55,734 nt of DNA from CAYVQZ01 sp964453435 (GCA_964453435.1 CAYVQZ010000034.1:1-55734); one strand, 5' to 3'; positions 43,176 to 51,993 are shown, counted from the first letter of the stretch. Numbers and translations: made by a program. Notes: a model not told the origin generated them from the letters alone.

Positions 43176-44885
43176 ATGGACGTCGAACGCGAAAGCATGG
43201 AAGTTGATGTTCTGTTTGTCGGTGGAGGTCCTGCGAATCTGGCGGCCGCTCTGCACCTCAAGAGATTGATCGATAAACACAATGAAGAGGTTGAGAACGG
43301 ACAAAGGCAGGGAGAAAAGTTCAGTGACGAACTCATGGTCGCGCTGATCGAGAAGGCCCAGGAGGTTGGCCTCCACGGCCTTTCAGGAGCGGTAGTTGAC
43401 AAGAAAACCCTATTCGAGTTGTTCCCGGATTTTGACGAGGGTTGCGGGGCCGTCGAGTGCAAGGTTGAATCCGAGGACGTGCTCCTCCTCACCGAAAAGG
43501 GAAAGATAAAGGCCCCCATTACGCCGCCGCCGCTGAACAACCACGGCTTTTACACCGTCTCGCTTGCCAAGTTCACGAAGTGGATGGCCGAACAGGTGGA
43601 GGAAGCAGGGGTCGACATGTTTCCGGGCTTTCCCGGCGTCGATTTTCTTTATGAAGATAATAAGGTGATCGGTGTCAGGACCGGAGATAAGGGCGTCGAC
43701 CAACAAGGGAATCCCAAGTCTAATTTTGAACCGGGTTATGATTTGCTCGCCAAGGTTGTCGTCCTCGGAGAAGGCCCGCGCGGATATCTCACGAAGAAAT
43801 TGATTGAAAAATTCGACCTTTCAAAGGGAAGAAATCCTCAGACATACTTAACGGGAGTCAAGGAAGTGTGGAAGCTCGCTGAGGGCAAACTGAAGCCCGG
43901 ACATGTCATCCACACTATGGGATATCCTCATGACAGCAAGACGTACGGTGGTGGATTCATCTACAGCATGAAAGACAATATGGCGTCCATCGGCCTCCTT
44001 ACCGGGCTGGATGCGACGGACCCCCAAGTCGACCCGCACAGATATTTCCAGCTATTCAAGACTCACCCCATCGTGAAAGAACTGCTGGAGGGTGCGGAAA
44101 TCATGCAATACGGCGCCAAGACCGTCCCTGTCGGCGGGTGGTACTCGGTACCCAGGCTCGCGGTCGACGGATGCGTGATTGTCGGCGACTCGGGAGCGTT
44201 GTTCAATACCATGCGGATCAAGGGCATTCACCTCGCGATGAAATCAGGCATGCTCGCAGCGGAAGCGATTTTCGAAGCTCTGCTGAAAAAGGATTTTTCC
44301 ACGGCCCAACTCAGCAAATATGAAGACGCCGTGAAAAACAGTTACATTCGCGAGGAAATGTGGAAATGCCGCAACTTCCACCAGGGATTCCACGGCGGAC
44401 GCTGGGCGGGTCTCTTCCACGCAGGAATTCAATACATTACCGGCGGGCGTGGCTTGAAAGACCCGTGGCCAGCTGAAGAGGACTACAAAACAACTGTCGC
44501 CGTCTCTCAATACTACGGCAGTCAGAACCCGGAAGAGGCCAACAAGGTCACATTCGACGGCAAGTTGACATTTGATAAGCTCACGGACGTGTATCACTCG
44601 GGAACCGTGCATGAAGAGCAACAGCCGTGTCACTGCACTTTGGTTAATCCCGAGTACTGCAAGAACGAGGAACACTGCAAGAAAAAGTACAATCGCCCGT
44701 GCGTCAAATTCTGCCCCGCTTTTGTCTATGAAGAGGAAGTGGACGAGTCGACCGGCGAGACAAGGCTCAAATTGAATCCCTCGAATTGCCTGCACTGCAA
44801 GACGTGCGACGTCAAGTGTCCATATGCCAATATCGTCTGGAACCCGCCTGAGGGCGGCGGCGGTCCGAAATATTCACTCGTTTGA
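43176..44885 (+). CDS. Electron transfer flavoprotein-ubiquinone oxidoreductase
   Basis: FAD and [4Fe-4S] protein that passes electrons from electron transfer flavoprotein to the membrane quinone pool, typically from acyl-CoA dehydrogenases. The 569 residues start with the FAD motif VLFVGGGPANLAAALHLKR and contain GFIYSMKDNMASIGLLTGLD and GDSGALFNTMRIKGIHLAM. The C-terminal cluster domain has CHCTLVNPEYC and NCLHCKTCDVKCPYANI. AGGAGAG lies 5 bp before the ATG. etfA and etfB are not in the window. A hairpin terminator follows, so it is a single-gene unit. Confidence 0.93.
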   Translation: MDVERESMEVDVLFVGGGPANLAAALHLKRLIDKHNEEVENGQRQGEKFSDELMVALIEKAQEVGLHGLSGAVVDKKTLFELFPDFDEGCGAVECKVESEDVLLLTEKGKIKAPITPPPLNNHGFYTVSLAKFTKWMAEQVEEAGVDMFPGFPGVDFLYEDNKVIGVRTGDKGVDQQGNPKSNFEPGYDLLAKVVVLGEGPRGYLTKKLIEKFDLSKGRNPQTYLTGVKEVWKLAEGKLKPGHVIHTMGYPHDSKTYGGGFIYSMKDNMASIGLLTGLDATDPQVDPHRYFQLFKTHPIVKELLEGAEIMQYGAKTVPVGGWYSVPRLAVDGCVIVGDSGALFNTMRIKGIHLAMKSGMLAAEAIFEALLKKDFSTAQLSKYEDAVKNSYIREEMWKCRNFHQGFHGGRWAGLFHAGIQYITGGRGLKDPWPAEEDYKTTVAVSQYYGSQNPEEANKVTFDGKLTFDKLTDVYHSGTVHEEQQPCHCTLVNPEYCKNEEHCKKKYNRPCVKFCPAFVYEEEVDESTGETRLKLNPSNCLHCKTCDVKCPYANIVWNPPEGGGGPKYSLV

Positions 44886-44913
44886 CCAAACAGCTTGAAC
44901 AACAAATTGCAGC

Positions 44914-44946
44914 ATCCCCTGCGGGATTAACCGCAGGGGATTTTTT
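44914..44946 (+). terminator. Rho-independent terminator after ETF-QO
   Basis: A perfect 11-bp stem (ATCCCCTGCGG / CCGCAGGGGAT) with loop GATTAA, followed by a T-run. It may also serve the converging racemase transcript on the other strand. Confidence 0.9.
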
Positions 44947-44968
44947 CTGACTCATCCTTTGCGCACCC

Positions 44969-45667
44969 TTATCCGCCGGCAATGGAGTGTTCGAGCGCCT
45001 TTTCGGCATGGATTATCGTGGTGTTGAAGAGTGGCAGATTTGAATCACGCTCCGTGAGCAGCATGGGGATTTCGGTACATCCCAAGATTATCCCTTGAGC
45101 CCCTTCGTCTTCCAGTCTTTCTATCGTTTTTCGGAACAGCCGGCGGGACTGGTCAAGAACCTGTCCGCAGACCAATTCCTCATAAATAACGCGATTTATT
45201 TTCTCCTGTTCTACGGAATCCGGAACCAGGACGGCAATGTTGTTCATGATGAGTCGATCAACATAGAACACCTCGTTCATTGTGAACTTCGTGCCGAGCA
45301 AACCGACTCTCGATATGTTCTTTGCCCTTATGGCTTCTGCTGTTGCGTCGATAATATGAAGAAACGGAATATCGACGGCAGCCTGCATCTCGTCGAAGAC
45401 GATGTGCATGGTGTTCGTCGCTATGATTCCGAAATCGGCTCCCGCCCGCTGAAGCGCCCGGGCCGCTTGTATCATGTCCTTGGCCGCTTCTCCCCATGCG
45501 CCGCTGTTTTGCCAGTCGACATATTTCTGAAAGTTCACACTATAGATAATGATTTCCGGAAAAGAATAATTCCGAGAGCGTTCGGCATAGCTCCGTGTGA
45601 TATATTTATAATACGTTACCGTCGACTCCGGACTTAACCCCCCCAAAATCCCGATTTTCTTGTGCAT
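44969..45667 (-). CDS. Aspartate/glutamate racemase family protein
   Basis: A 232-residue protein starting KIGILGGLSPESTVTYYK, typical of the family. The first catalytic position is Thr in IIATNTMH instead of Cys, while the second Cys is present in ILGCTEIPML. The same Thr/Cys arrangement is known from E. coli YgeA, which prefers L-amino acids. A broad-specificity amino acid racemase is therefore likely; the role in this region is unclear. Confidence 0.82.
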   Translation of the reverse strand: MHKKIGILGGLSPESTVTYYKYITRSYAERSRNYSFPEIIIYSVNFQKYVDWQNSGAWGEAAKDMIQAARALQRAGADFGIIATNTMHIVFDEMQAAVDIPFLHIIDATAEAIRAKNISRVGLLGTKFTMNEVFYVDRLIMNNIAVLVPDSVEQEKINRVIYEELVCGQVLDQSRRLFRKTIERLEDEGAQGIILGCTEIPMLLTERDSNLPLFNTTIIHAEKALEHSIAGG

Positions 45668-45767
45668 CGTTCACTTCCTCAAAATTGGCCGACCCCGCAG
45701 GCATCATGTAATCGTGGCCGACAGGTTTCGTGTTCACATTGTCTGGCGACACGCCCCCGGCTCCGAA

Positions 45768-46109
45768 TTAACCCGATTTCGGTATCAAGCAAATGAATCT
45801 CATCAACCGGTCGCTTTCGTTCCTGAACTGGTGATACTCATCCGGCTTGATAAATACCACCGTCCCCTCGCCCGCCTTGAACTTACTGTCTTCTGACACA
45901 ACGTCGGCTTCTCCTTCAAGAATGAACACCTCATGTTCCCATCTGTGCTGATGGTACGGACTGTGGCCGCCGGGCTGTACCTCAAATATCCTCATGAAAA
46001 AGTTCTTCGCCCCGTCATCCTCGGAAATCACCCATCGAACGTCCACTCCCGACGCGCCCTGCTCATCTACTGCTTTGGCCTCCACATCATGGTAATCGAC
46101 TAGCTTCAT
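45768..46109 (-). CDS. Small cupin-domain protein
   Basis: A 113-residue single-domain cupin. The metal-binding motifs are visible: GGHSPYHQHRWEHEVFILEGE (motif 1, His residues and Glu) and later PDEYHQFRN (motif 2 His). Such proteins bind a metal and a small ligand; function is not readable. ATG at 46109 has GGGAGAGG directly upstream; the longer open frame to 46250 runs through the promoter region. Confidence 0.78.
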   Translation of the reverse strand: MKLVDYHDVEAKAVDEQGASGVDVRWVISEDDGAKNFFMRIFEVQPGGHSPYHQHRWEHEVFILEGEADVVSEDSKFKAGEGTVVFIKPDEYHQFRNESDRLMRFICLIPKSG

Positions 46110-46199
46110 GACCTCTCCCTTTTCTTCAGTCACAACGGTTTCGTTCTTTCCAACTGGAAATCCGCGCGGTTGCATCCAAAAAACCAGGCGGACCGCATA

Positions 46200-46208
46200 A
46201 TTATACCA
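46200..46208 (-). promoter_or_regulatory. Extended -10 promoter for the cupin gene
   Basis: TGG-TATAAT on the minus strand. The -35 region is weak. It is divergent from a second TGG-TATAAT at 46250-46258. Confidence 0.5.
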
Positions 46209-46249
46209 GAATTTTTGTATGTTCGAACAGTGCTTCACGGCACATGGCA

Positions 46250-46258
46250 TGGTATAAT
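46250..46258 (+). promoter_or_regulatory. Extended -10 promoter for the DUF116 gene
   Basis: TGG-TATAAT, about 38 bp before the ATG at 46296. The -35 is weak (GTGCTT). It is 41 bp from the opposite cupin promoter, so one protein bound between could control both. Confidence 0.5.
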
Positions 46259-46295
46259 ATGGTACGAAGGACGGCGAACGATTTCGAGGCAGAAA

Positions 46296-46892
46296 ATGAC
46301 GAAACTGAAGCTCCCGAAAGATAGTACGGCTCGCAGACGCAATTTCCTCATGAATGTTCTGTATCCCGTTTCCAGGACGGTCGCCAATCTGTTCCGCCTA
46401 GACGGCAAGAAGGTCGACGACTATTTTATCAAGAGAAACAACCGTATCATCGCGTTTGCACGCAAGAAGTATACGGCCGAAGAAGTGTTGCTGGTGTTTC
46501 CGCATTGCCTTCAAAATTGGGAGTGTCCCCACAGGATAACGGCGGATGTGCGCAATTGCCACAAGTGCGGCAAGTGCAGCATTCCCGATCTGATAGAAAT
46601 TGCGGACCGCTATGGCGTCAGGATGTGCGTTGTTGGAGGAGGAACCGCCGCGCGCAGGGCCGTCTACGATCATATGCCGTCTCTGGCGATAGCCGTCGCA
46701 TGCGAGCGAGACATGATTTCCGGTATTCGCGACGCCATCCCTTTGCCTTTATGGGGAATACTGAATGAGCGCCCGCACGGCCCCTGCAGAAACACCCAAG
46801 TCAGCGTCAGCCATGTTGAAGAAACGCTGACAACACTGCTCGATGGAAAACCTGCCAAAAACCGGGCAAAACAGAGACACGACCATTTCTGA
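46296..46892 (+). CDS. DUF116-family protein
   Basis: A 198-residue protein with the cysteine set of DUF116: PHCLQNWECPHRITADVRNC followed by HKCGKCSI, then a Rossmann-like MCVVGGGTAARRAV segment and CRNTQVSV near the end. The conserved cysteines suggest a metal or Fe-S site. The biochemical role of the family is unknown. An N-terminal basic/hydrophobic stretch (RRNFLMNVLYPVSRTVANLF) may contact the membrane. The start at 46296 fits the promoter at 46250. Confidence 0.78.
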   Translation: MTKLKLPKDSTARRRNFLMNVLYPVSRTVANLFRLDGKKVDDYFIKRNNRIIAFARKKYTAEEVLLVFPHCLQNWECPHRITADVRNCHKCGKCSIPDLIEIADRYGVRMCVVGGGTAARRAVYDHMPSLAIAVACERDMISGIRDAIPLPLWGILNERPHGPCRNTQVSVSHVEETLTTLLDGKPAKNRAKQRHDHF

Positions 46893-46907
46893 CTGTCAGC
46901 AAACCCC

Positions 46908-46936
46908 TTGACACGTCGTGCCGAAGTTGATATAAA
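46908..46936 (+). promoter_or_regulatory. Sigma70 promoter for the first winged-helix/ferredoxin protein
   Basis: TTGACA (46908-46913) and TATAAA (46931-46936) are 17 bp apart. The leader to the ATG at 47032 is about 88 nt. Confidence 0.65.
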
Positions 46937-47031
46937 GGAATTCCCCGCAATTCAGGGAAAACAACCATCCGGGCAAATCCCGTCATGGCCACAAGAGAAG
47001 AGGGCGGCGGGTCAATTGGAGGTTTCAAAAC

Positions 47032-48036
47032 ATGAACGAGACAAAAGTTTATCAAGAGCTGGCCGACAAACTGATGTTGGGCCATTCCGAGATTGTGAAG
47101 CGCCTGTTCAGCATGGTCGCTGACGAAGATGAGGCAAAACTCCTTCTGGCGATGCCGGGAACTCCGGAAGACCTCGCAGAGGCCTCCGGACGACCCTTGG
47201 ATGACGTGAAAAAATCTCTCGACACCATGTTCCGGAAAGGGCTGGTGTTCCAATCCGGGAGTTCCGGCAAGTATCGCATGTGCCGCGATATCGTCCAATT
47301 CCACGATGCGACAATTCTCTGGCCCGAAGCGCCCCAGCAATTTCTTGACCTCTGGAAAGAATTTACGGACAAAGAATGGGGACCCACCGTGAAGGTTATC
47401 GAATCCATGTTGCCCGGTCCACCGACTCGGATCATTCCGGTGGAGGCTGCGCTGGAAGACAAAAACCAGATACTTCATTACGAGAACGTCAAGGAAATCC
47501 TGAATAACGCGCGACGCATTGCCGTAACCAAATGCACCTGTCGCGTCGTGGACGGAAAATGCGGGCTGCCGGTTGAAGTCTGCGTGCAGATAAACCGAGC
47601 GGCCGATTACGCAATAACGAGGGGAACCGGCCGCGAGATAGACAAGGCGGAGGCCATGAAGATAATGAAGGAAGCCGAAGAGGCCGGCCTCGTCCACGTT
47701 ACGATGAACACCGACCACATCGACCATTACATCTGCAATTGCTGCTCCGATTGTTGCATCGGGCTTCGATACATGATAACCGAGGGAACCAAATTTGTTT
47801 CCCCCTCCCGATTCCAGGCGGTTATCGATGAGGATTCGTGCATCGGGTGCGAGTCGTGTCTCGAGCGTTGCTATTTCAATGCGTTATCCATGCGCGAGGA
47901 GGGCGACGAACTCAGGGCGCAAGTGGACCAGGAAGCGTGTGTGGGTTGCGGTTTGTGCGCCGTGGTCTGTCCTTCAGACGCTATTCACTTCGACGAAGTC
48001 AGGCCAGTGGATTTCATTCCGGCTTCCGGCAAATAG
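47032..48036 (+). CDS. Winged-helix-like, cysteine-rich, 2x[4Fe-4S] ferredoxin protein (copy 1)
   Basis: A 334-residue protein, not of known function. Residues about 30-85 look like a winged-helix module (GTPEDLAEASGRPLDDVKKS). The middle has C168-x-C170-R, C177 and C184, then CNCCSDCC at 235-242. The C-terminus is a dicluster ferredoxin: C270, C273, C276, C280 and C303, C306, C309, C313. GGAGG lies 9 bp before the ATG and a terminator follows. A relative lies convergently at 48491-49576 beside a molybdopterin oxidoreductase. The central cysteines could hold another cluster; whether the winged helix binds DNA is unknown. Confidence 0.82.
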   Translation: MNETKVYQELADKLMLGHSEIVKRLFSMVADEDEAKLLLAMPGTPEDLAEASGRPLDDVKKSLDTMFRKGLVFQSGSSGKYRMCRDIVQFHDATILWPEAPQQFLDLWKEFTDKEWGPTVKVIESMLPGPPTRIIPVEAALEDKNQILHYENVKEILNNARRIAVTKCTCRVVDGKCGLPVEVCVQINRAADYAITRGTGREIDKAEAMKIMKEAEEAGLVHVTMNTDHIDHYICNCCSDCCIGLRYMITEGTKFVSPSRFQAVIDEDSCIGCESCLERCYFNALSMREEGDELRAQVDQEACVGCGLCAVVCPSDAIHFDEVRPVDFIPASGK

Positions 48037-48056
48037 AAGCGCCATCGAGAAAAGAA

Positions 48057-48091
48057 CGAAGGGGGTCCTTCCCGACCCCCTTTCGCTTTTT
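48057..48091 (+). terminator. Rho-independent terminator after copy 1
   Basis: GGGGGTC / GACCCCC stem extended by CGAA / TTCG, with a 6-nt loop and a T-run CTTTTT. Confidence 0.88.
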
Positions 48092-48203
48092 CAGGGGAAA
48101 GCCAATTCCTGAAAGCGTCCGCTTCTCAACGCCCCGTCGTGTGCGGATTGTCTATCGTCAGCGGTTTAAAAACCTCGGTTCCAACAATTATCCTCAAACA
48201 CTC

Positions 48204-48472
48204 TTGTCCAAAATAACGTTTTGTCTTGGACAGCATTTTGAGGTTTAAATCACTTGAAAGATTCAGCCCAAGCCAATGGACTGTTCGAAACCCCTCATTT
48301 TACGCACCTGGGGGCCTCTCAGCCATCAAATAACCGCCGATATCAGGTCTTGCGTATCTTGGACAGCATTTTACAGGCTAAAAGGAACCTCTTTTTCGAA
48401 GACTCAAAAATGCTCGATAAGATCAGGTTTTTTTCTTGTCCAAGACCCATTTTCAGATTATTTTGGACAGCA
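48204..48472. repeat. Three copies of a TTGGACAGCA motif, two with an inverted partner
   Basis: TTGGACAGCATTTT occurs at 48226-48239 and 48359-48372, and TTGGACAGCA at 48463-48472. TTGTCCAA precedes the first (48204-48211) and the third (48436-48443), so each can form a 7-8 bp stem. They lie between two converging genes. The stems have no U-tract on either strand. The rest of 48092-48490 holds no recognised gene. Confidence 0.55.
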
Positions 48473-48490
48473 GTGATCCTCAAAGGAGAA

Positions 48491-49576
48491 CTACATGAAC
48501 TGGTCCAGCGGCTTCCCGGTATCCATGCTTCGCTCCACCATCCAGGTAACCATGCTCGATGGTGGTTGAATGCATTGATCGGCCGGCTTCCGCACGAGCG
48601 AGATGGATTCCGACGGACATGTCGGGATGCAGACACCGCAACCAATACACCTCTCCCTGTTCACCTCAAAATAGTCGCCTTGATCGGAAATCGCGCCCAT
48701 CGGGCACCGTTCATCCGCGCACGTGCCGCATGCCACGCACGTCTCCGGGTCGATTGAGGCCCAGTAGTTCGACTTCGCGAGCATGCCCGGCGCATTGAAC
48801 TTGGTGACACCGCGAAGGAGCCCACAGCAACAAGCGCAGCAGTTGCAGAAGTGATAGGTGTCGTCGGTCATCGACATGGTTGCGTGAACGAGCCCGGCCT
48901 CCTCGGCTTCCTTCATGATGCGTTCCGCTTCCTCGTGGGACACGATGCGCCCGCCATATGCGCCATCAAAGGCATGCTCGTTCTCAGACATGGTGATACA
49001 ATTACCCGTCGGCTTCTCACACCGTTTCCCGAGTACTTCCTGCTCTTTCCGACAGATGCAGTCCCTCGTCACGAACACCTTTGCTTTATCCATCATTTCC
49101 CGAACACTCTCATAGGGATGAACCTCCAGTTGCGCGTCTATTCCCTGCTCGATGGGAATCGTATGCATGAATTCGGGCTTGTTCTTGCCTATCCCTTCGA
49201 ACAAGCCCTCGGCGATATACTCTTCCATGAGTTCCGCCATCTCCTTGTCCATCCGCTCCAGTTGAAACTCGTAGATTCCGATGATGAAGGGAATGAGATG
49301 GTACATCCTCTGTCCCTTTGGTCCGACTCCGCCGATCTCTCCGCGTTTCACCATCTCTTCGAGCTTCTCGCCCATGGTGGCGGGGTCGCGGCCAAGACGC
49401 TCCGCAATCGCTTCCGGTGTTTCCGGCACGAGCTTCAAATTGCAGGTTATCTCGGCCTCGTCCTCCGTGTAAATCTTCCTGAGTACCTTCAGCTCGATTC
49501 CGCTCCTGGTGCGAGTGAAACCGTTCGGAAGCGCCTCAAGCCTTTGCGCAAGTCGTTCATACACATCACTGCTCAT
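48491..49576 (-). CDS. Winged-helix-like, cysteine-rich, 2x[4Fe-4S] ferredoxin protein (copy 2)
   Basis: A 361-residue relative of the protein at 47032, with the same layout. An N-terminal winged-helix-like part contains TPEAIAERLGRDPATMGEKL. The central cysteines are C173-x-C175-R, C186 and C193, followed by CNCCACCC at 244-251. The dicluster ferredoxin has C280, C283, C286, C291 and C310, C313, C316, C320; the first cluster has one extra residue in its last spacing (DERCP). It follows the molybdopterin oxidoreductase on the same strand after 84 bp and is probably its electron-transfer partner, by position only. Confidence 0.82.
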   Translation of the reverse strand: MSSDVYERLAQRLEALPNGFTRTRSGIELKVLRKIYTEDEAEITCNLKLVPETPEAIAERLGRDPATMGEKLEEMVKRGEIGGVGPKGQRMYHLIPFIIGIYEFQLERMDKEMAELMEEYIAEGLFEGIGKNKPEFMHTIPIEQGIDAQLEVHPYESVREMMDKAKVFVTRDCICRKEQEVLGKRCEKPTGNCITMSENEHAFDGAYGGRIVSHEEAERIMKEAEEAGLVHATMSMTDDTYHFCNCCACCCGLLRGVTKFNAPGMLAKSNYWASIDPETCVACGTCADERCPMGAISDQGDYFEVNRERCIGCGVCIPTCPSESISLVRKPADQCIQPPSSMVTWMVERSMDTGKPLDQFM

Positions 49577-49660
49577 TCCTATCCTCCTTTTCGATCCTTT
49601 ACTGTGGCAGAAAAATATGCCCGGCTTCTGAAATCAGCCCATAACCTTCCAACCCCTCGT

Positions 49661-51841
49661 TTATGGCCTTTCAACACTGCACCGAATATATTTCTGCAGC
49701 GGGATTCCGGTAAACGGTTCCCTATGGTCTGCGGAAATCAATTCGTTGACATTGACACCAATTTGTTCGAGCTTCCCGGTCTCCTCGTTTCTTTGCAGCA
49801 TTCCAAAGCCATGCGGAATAGACAAATTTCCCGGATAGATGTCATCGCACACCAACACGGGAATCGATACCGCGGAAGTATCAGTCAAAATTCGAACAGT
49901 CTCTCCGTCTGACACCTCGAGCCGCTCGGCGTCCTGTCTGCTCATTCTTACATAATTTGTCGGCAGTTTGGACACCCGCCAGCCATGGTGGCGAATAAGA
50001 CTGTTGGCCGTGTAGTTGGTGCGCTCGCCCGTCTGAAGGAGAAAGGGAAATTCCTCGTCCGCCCTTGGGTCGATCTCGTCGGGTATCTCCAGTTTCTTCA
50101 ACATATCGGGAACCATCGGAATCGCCAAATGGATTTTTCCGTCATCCGTCTTGAGGTTTTCGATATTGTTTTCGTCCAGAGTGTCACAGAGATAGATTCC
50201 CTCGGGATGCTCCAATATCGCCTGAAATAATTCCTGCGTGTCGTCGCCTTCACCGGTTATAAGCTTGTTCTTTACCAATGCATCTCGATGCTTCATCGCG
50301 AACATCATTGCAAACGCTCTGATCACGGAAAGTACCGGCGGGAGGTCGCTCTCCTGCTGCCATTGCTTCATCATGGCGAATGGAAGCAGGGTCGAAATAT
50401 CGACTCCCATCTTCTCCAGAATCATCATGTGAATTTCACATTCCTGTTTTGCCAGTTCGGGACCTTTGCATACCGGATGACGGAGATGGTAAATGATTTC
50501 GGGATATCCTTTCGCGAAGAAGGATGCCTCATATTTCTCGAAACCGTTCTTAGCCGGCAACACATAATCCGCAAGCATCGCGGCCTCGGTCATATACGGG
50601 TCGATAACGACCAGAAGGTCCAGCGCCTTGAATGCCTTCTCAAACTTCTTCGAGTCCGCATATGACCTCAGTGGATTACTGCCTTCCACAATGACGGCGC
50701 GAATCCGGCCCTCACCCGGCTCGAGTATTTCCTCGGGCAGCGCGTTCGGCGGAAACAGGCCGCGTATGGCCGGGATACCGGCGACACGAGTCTTCCAAAC
50801 TTCCTCGCGCCCCCCTTCCTGGCCCGGGTCAAGCGACATGAAGCTTTCCGGGAACACGCACCCGCCGGGAACCGCCAGGTTACCGGTAATGGCCAATAGG
50901 ACGCGCTCGAGATATACATTTTCCATCATGTAGACCTGGTGATAGATGCCGAGGTCAACATACGTCGCAGCCCGTTTCGCTCTTGCGAAGGTCCGGGCGA
51001 CTTCGTAAATCTGCCCGGCTTCGAGATCGCAAAGTTCCGCGGCCCTTTCCGGAGTCACAAGGTCTCCGAGCCATTTGATTTCGTGCCATCCCGTTGTATG
51101 TTCGGCGACATACTTCTGGTCGATGAGATTTTCTCTTACGATGACGTTGATTAACGCCAGAAGGAAATAAACGTCCGTTCCCGGCCTTATCATCAGGAAC
51201 ACATCAGCCTTCTGGGCGGTCTCATGTCGGCGCGGGTCAACAACGATGAGTTTGCGGTTCGGGTCCTTCGAGACCTCCGTTATCACATTTCTTGCCCGCT
51301 GCAATCCGTGGCTCATCCACGGGTTGCTCCCGATCATAAGCAAAACGTCGCAACGATGCTCATCACAATGCAAGTCAAGGTTCTCGCTGCCAAACATATG
51401 CCCATTCACCCAATATTTCTGGGTATATTCCTGCCCGAGCGCATTGTAAAGGTACTTAGTTCCGAGGGCTCGCATGAAAAACATCGCATACGGCACATCC
51501 AGATGATTCGCCTGTCCGCCGCCACCCATGAGCGCGATGGTCTTGCCGCCGGTCTCATCTATTATCCTTTTGAGTTTCTCGGCAATTTCGCCCGTTGCGG
51601 TATCCCAGTCTATCTCCTCAAAAGAGCCGTCAGCCTGCCGTTTCAGCGGTGAAAGAACCCGTTGGTCGTTATACTGATAGTGAGGATTATAGAAAGACTT
51701 GTTGCAAACATATCCTTTGCTGGCCGGATTCTTCTTGTCACCCCTCACCTTCACGATTCGGTCGTCTTTTACCTGCGTCTCGATGCCGCAACTGTTGCCG
51801 CACATGCAGCATGCCGTTGATTTCCATCCATCATTGCCCAT
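49661..51841 (-). CDS. Molybdopterin-dependent oxidoreductase (DMSO reductase superfamily)
   Basis: A 726-residue catalytic subunit of the formate dehydrogenase/DMSO reductase type. The N-terminal [4Fe-4S] site is C11-x2-C14-x3-C18-x27-C46. Cofactor-binding motifs include GSNPWMSHG, VVDPRRHETAQKAD, RPGTDVYFLLALINVI, VVEGSNP-like VEGSNPLRSYADS, and the C-terminal dinucleotide-binding domain (VRMSRQDAERLEVSDGE). No Cys, Sec or Ser is seen in the usual metal-ligand region, which reads NALGQEYTQKYWV, so the ligand may be Glu or Gln. No signal peptide, so cytoplasmic. ATG at 51841 has AGGAGG upstream. Substrate unknown. Confidence 0.88.
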   Translation of the reverse strand: MGNDGWKSTACCMCGNSCGIETQVKDDRIVKVRGDKKNPASKGYVCNKSFYNPHYQYNDQRVLSPLKRQADGSFEEIDWDTATGEIAEKLKRIIDETGGKTIALMGGGGQANHLDVPYAMFFMRALGTKYLYNALGQEYTQKYWVNGHMFGSENLDLHCDEHRCDVLLMIGSNPWMSHGLQRARNVITEVSKDPNRKLIVVDPRRHETAQKADVFLMIRPGTDVYFLLALINVIVRENLIDQKYVAEHTTGWHEIKWLGDLVTPERAAELCDLEAGQIYEVARTFARAKRAATYVDLGIYHQVYMMENVYLERVLLAITGNLAVPGGCVFPESFMSLDPGQEGGREEVWKTRVAGIPAIRGLFPPNALPEEILEPGEGRIRAVIVEGSNPLRSYADSKKFEKAFKALDLLVVIDPYMTEAAMLADYVLPAKNGFEKYEASFFAKGYPEIIYHLRHPVCKGPELAKQECEIHMMILEKMGVDISTLLPFAMMKQWQQESDLPPVLSVIRAFAMMFAMKHRDALVKNKLITGEGDDTQELFQAILEHPEGIYLCDTLDENNIENLKTDDGKIHLAIPMVPDMLKKLEIPDEIDPRADEEFPFLLQTGERTNYTANSLIRHHGWRVSKLPTNYVRMSRQDAERLEVSDGETVRILTDTSAVSIPVLVCDDIYPGNLSIPHGFGMLQRNEETGKLEQIGVNVNELISADHREPFTGIPLQKYIRCSVERP

Positions 51842-51967
51842 CGCTGCAACCTCCTGTTGCTCGAGTTGTGGAACCGGAAACGGAGCAGCTTGCATTCAGG
51901 CCGACGTTTCCAGCAAGCATCCGGTTCCGAGATTTGCTCGCATCACGCGCGCTCGTGCCTAAGGAAT

Positions 51968-51993
51968 TTCTATACTGACTGGTTAGTATAGAA
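51968..51993. promoter_or_regulatory. 26-bp inverted-repeat operator
   Basis: TTCTATACT at 51968-51976 and its exact complement AGTATAGAA at 51985-51993 flank an 8-bp centre GACTGGTT. With inner pairs, 11 of 13 positions are symmetric. The core ACTGACTGGTTAGT resembles operators of TetR-family repressors. It overlaps the -10 box and start site of the molybdopterin gene promoter. No TetR gene is in the window. Confidence 0.7.

Noticed and set aside
48204..48472. CRISPR array
   Set aside because: Only three short, unevenly spaced motifs, no cas genes, and the repeat length is too short.
48851..49912. 353-codon plus-strand frame opposite copy 2 and the molybdopterin gene
   Set aside because: Spans the ends of two supported minus-strand genes and has no recognisable protein features.
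51968..51993. Transcription terminator
   Set aside because: The dyad lies over a -10 box and is not followed by a U-tract on either strand, so an operator fits better.
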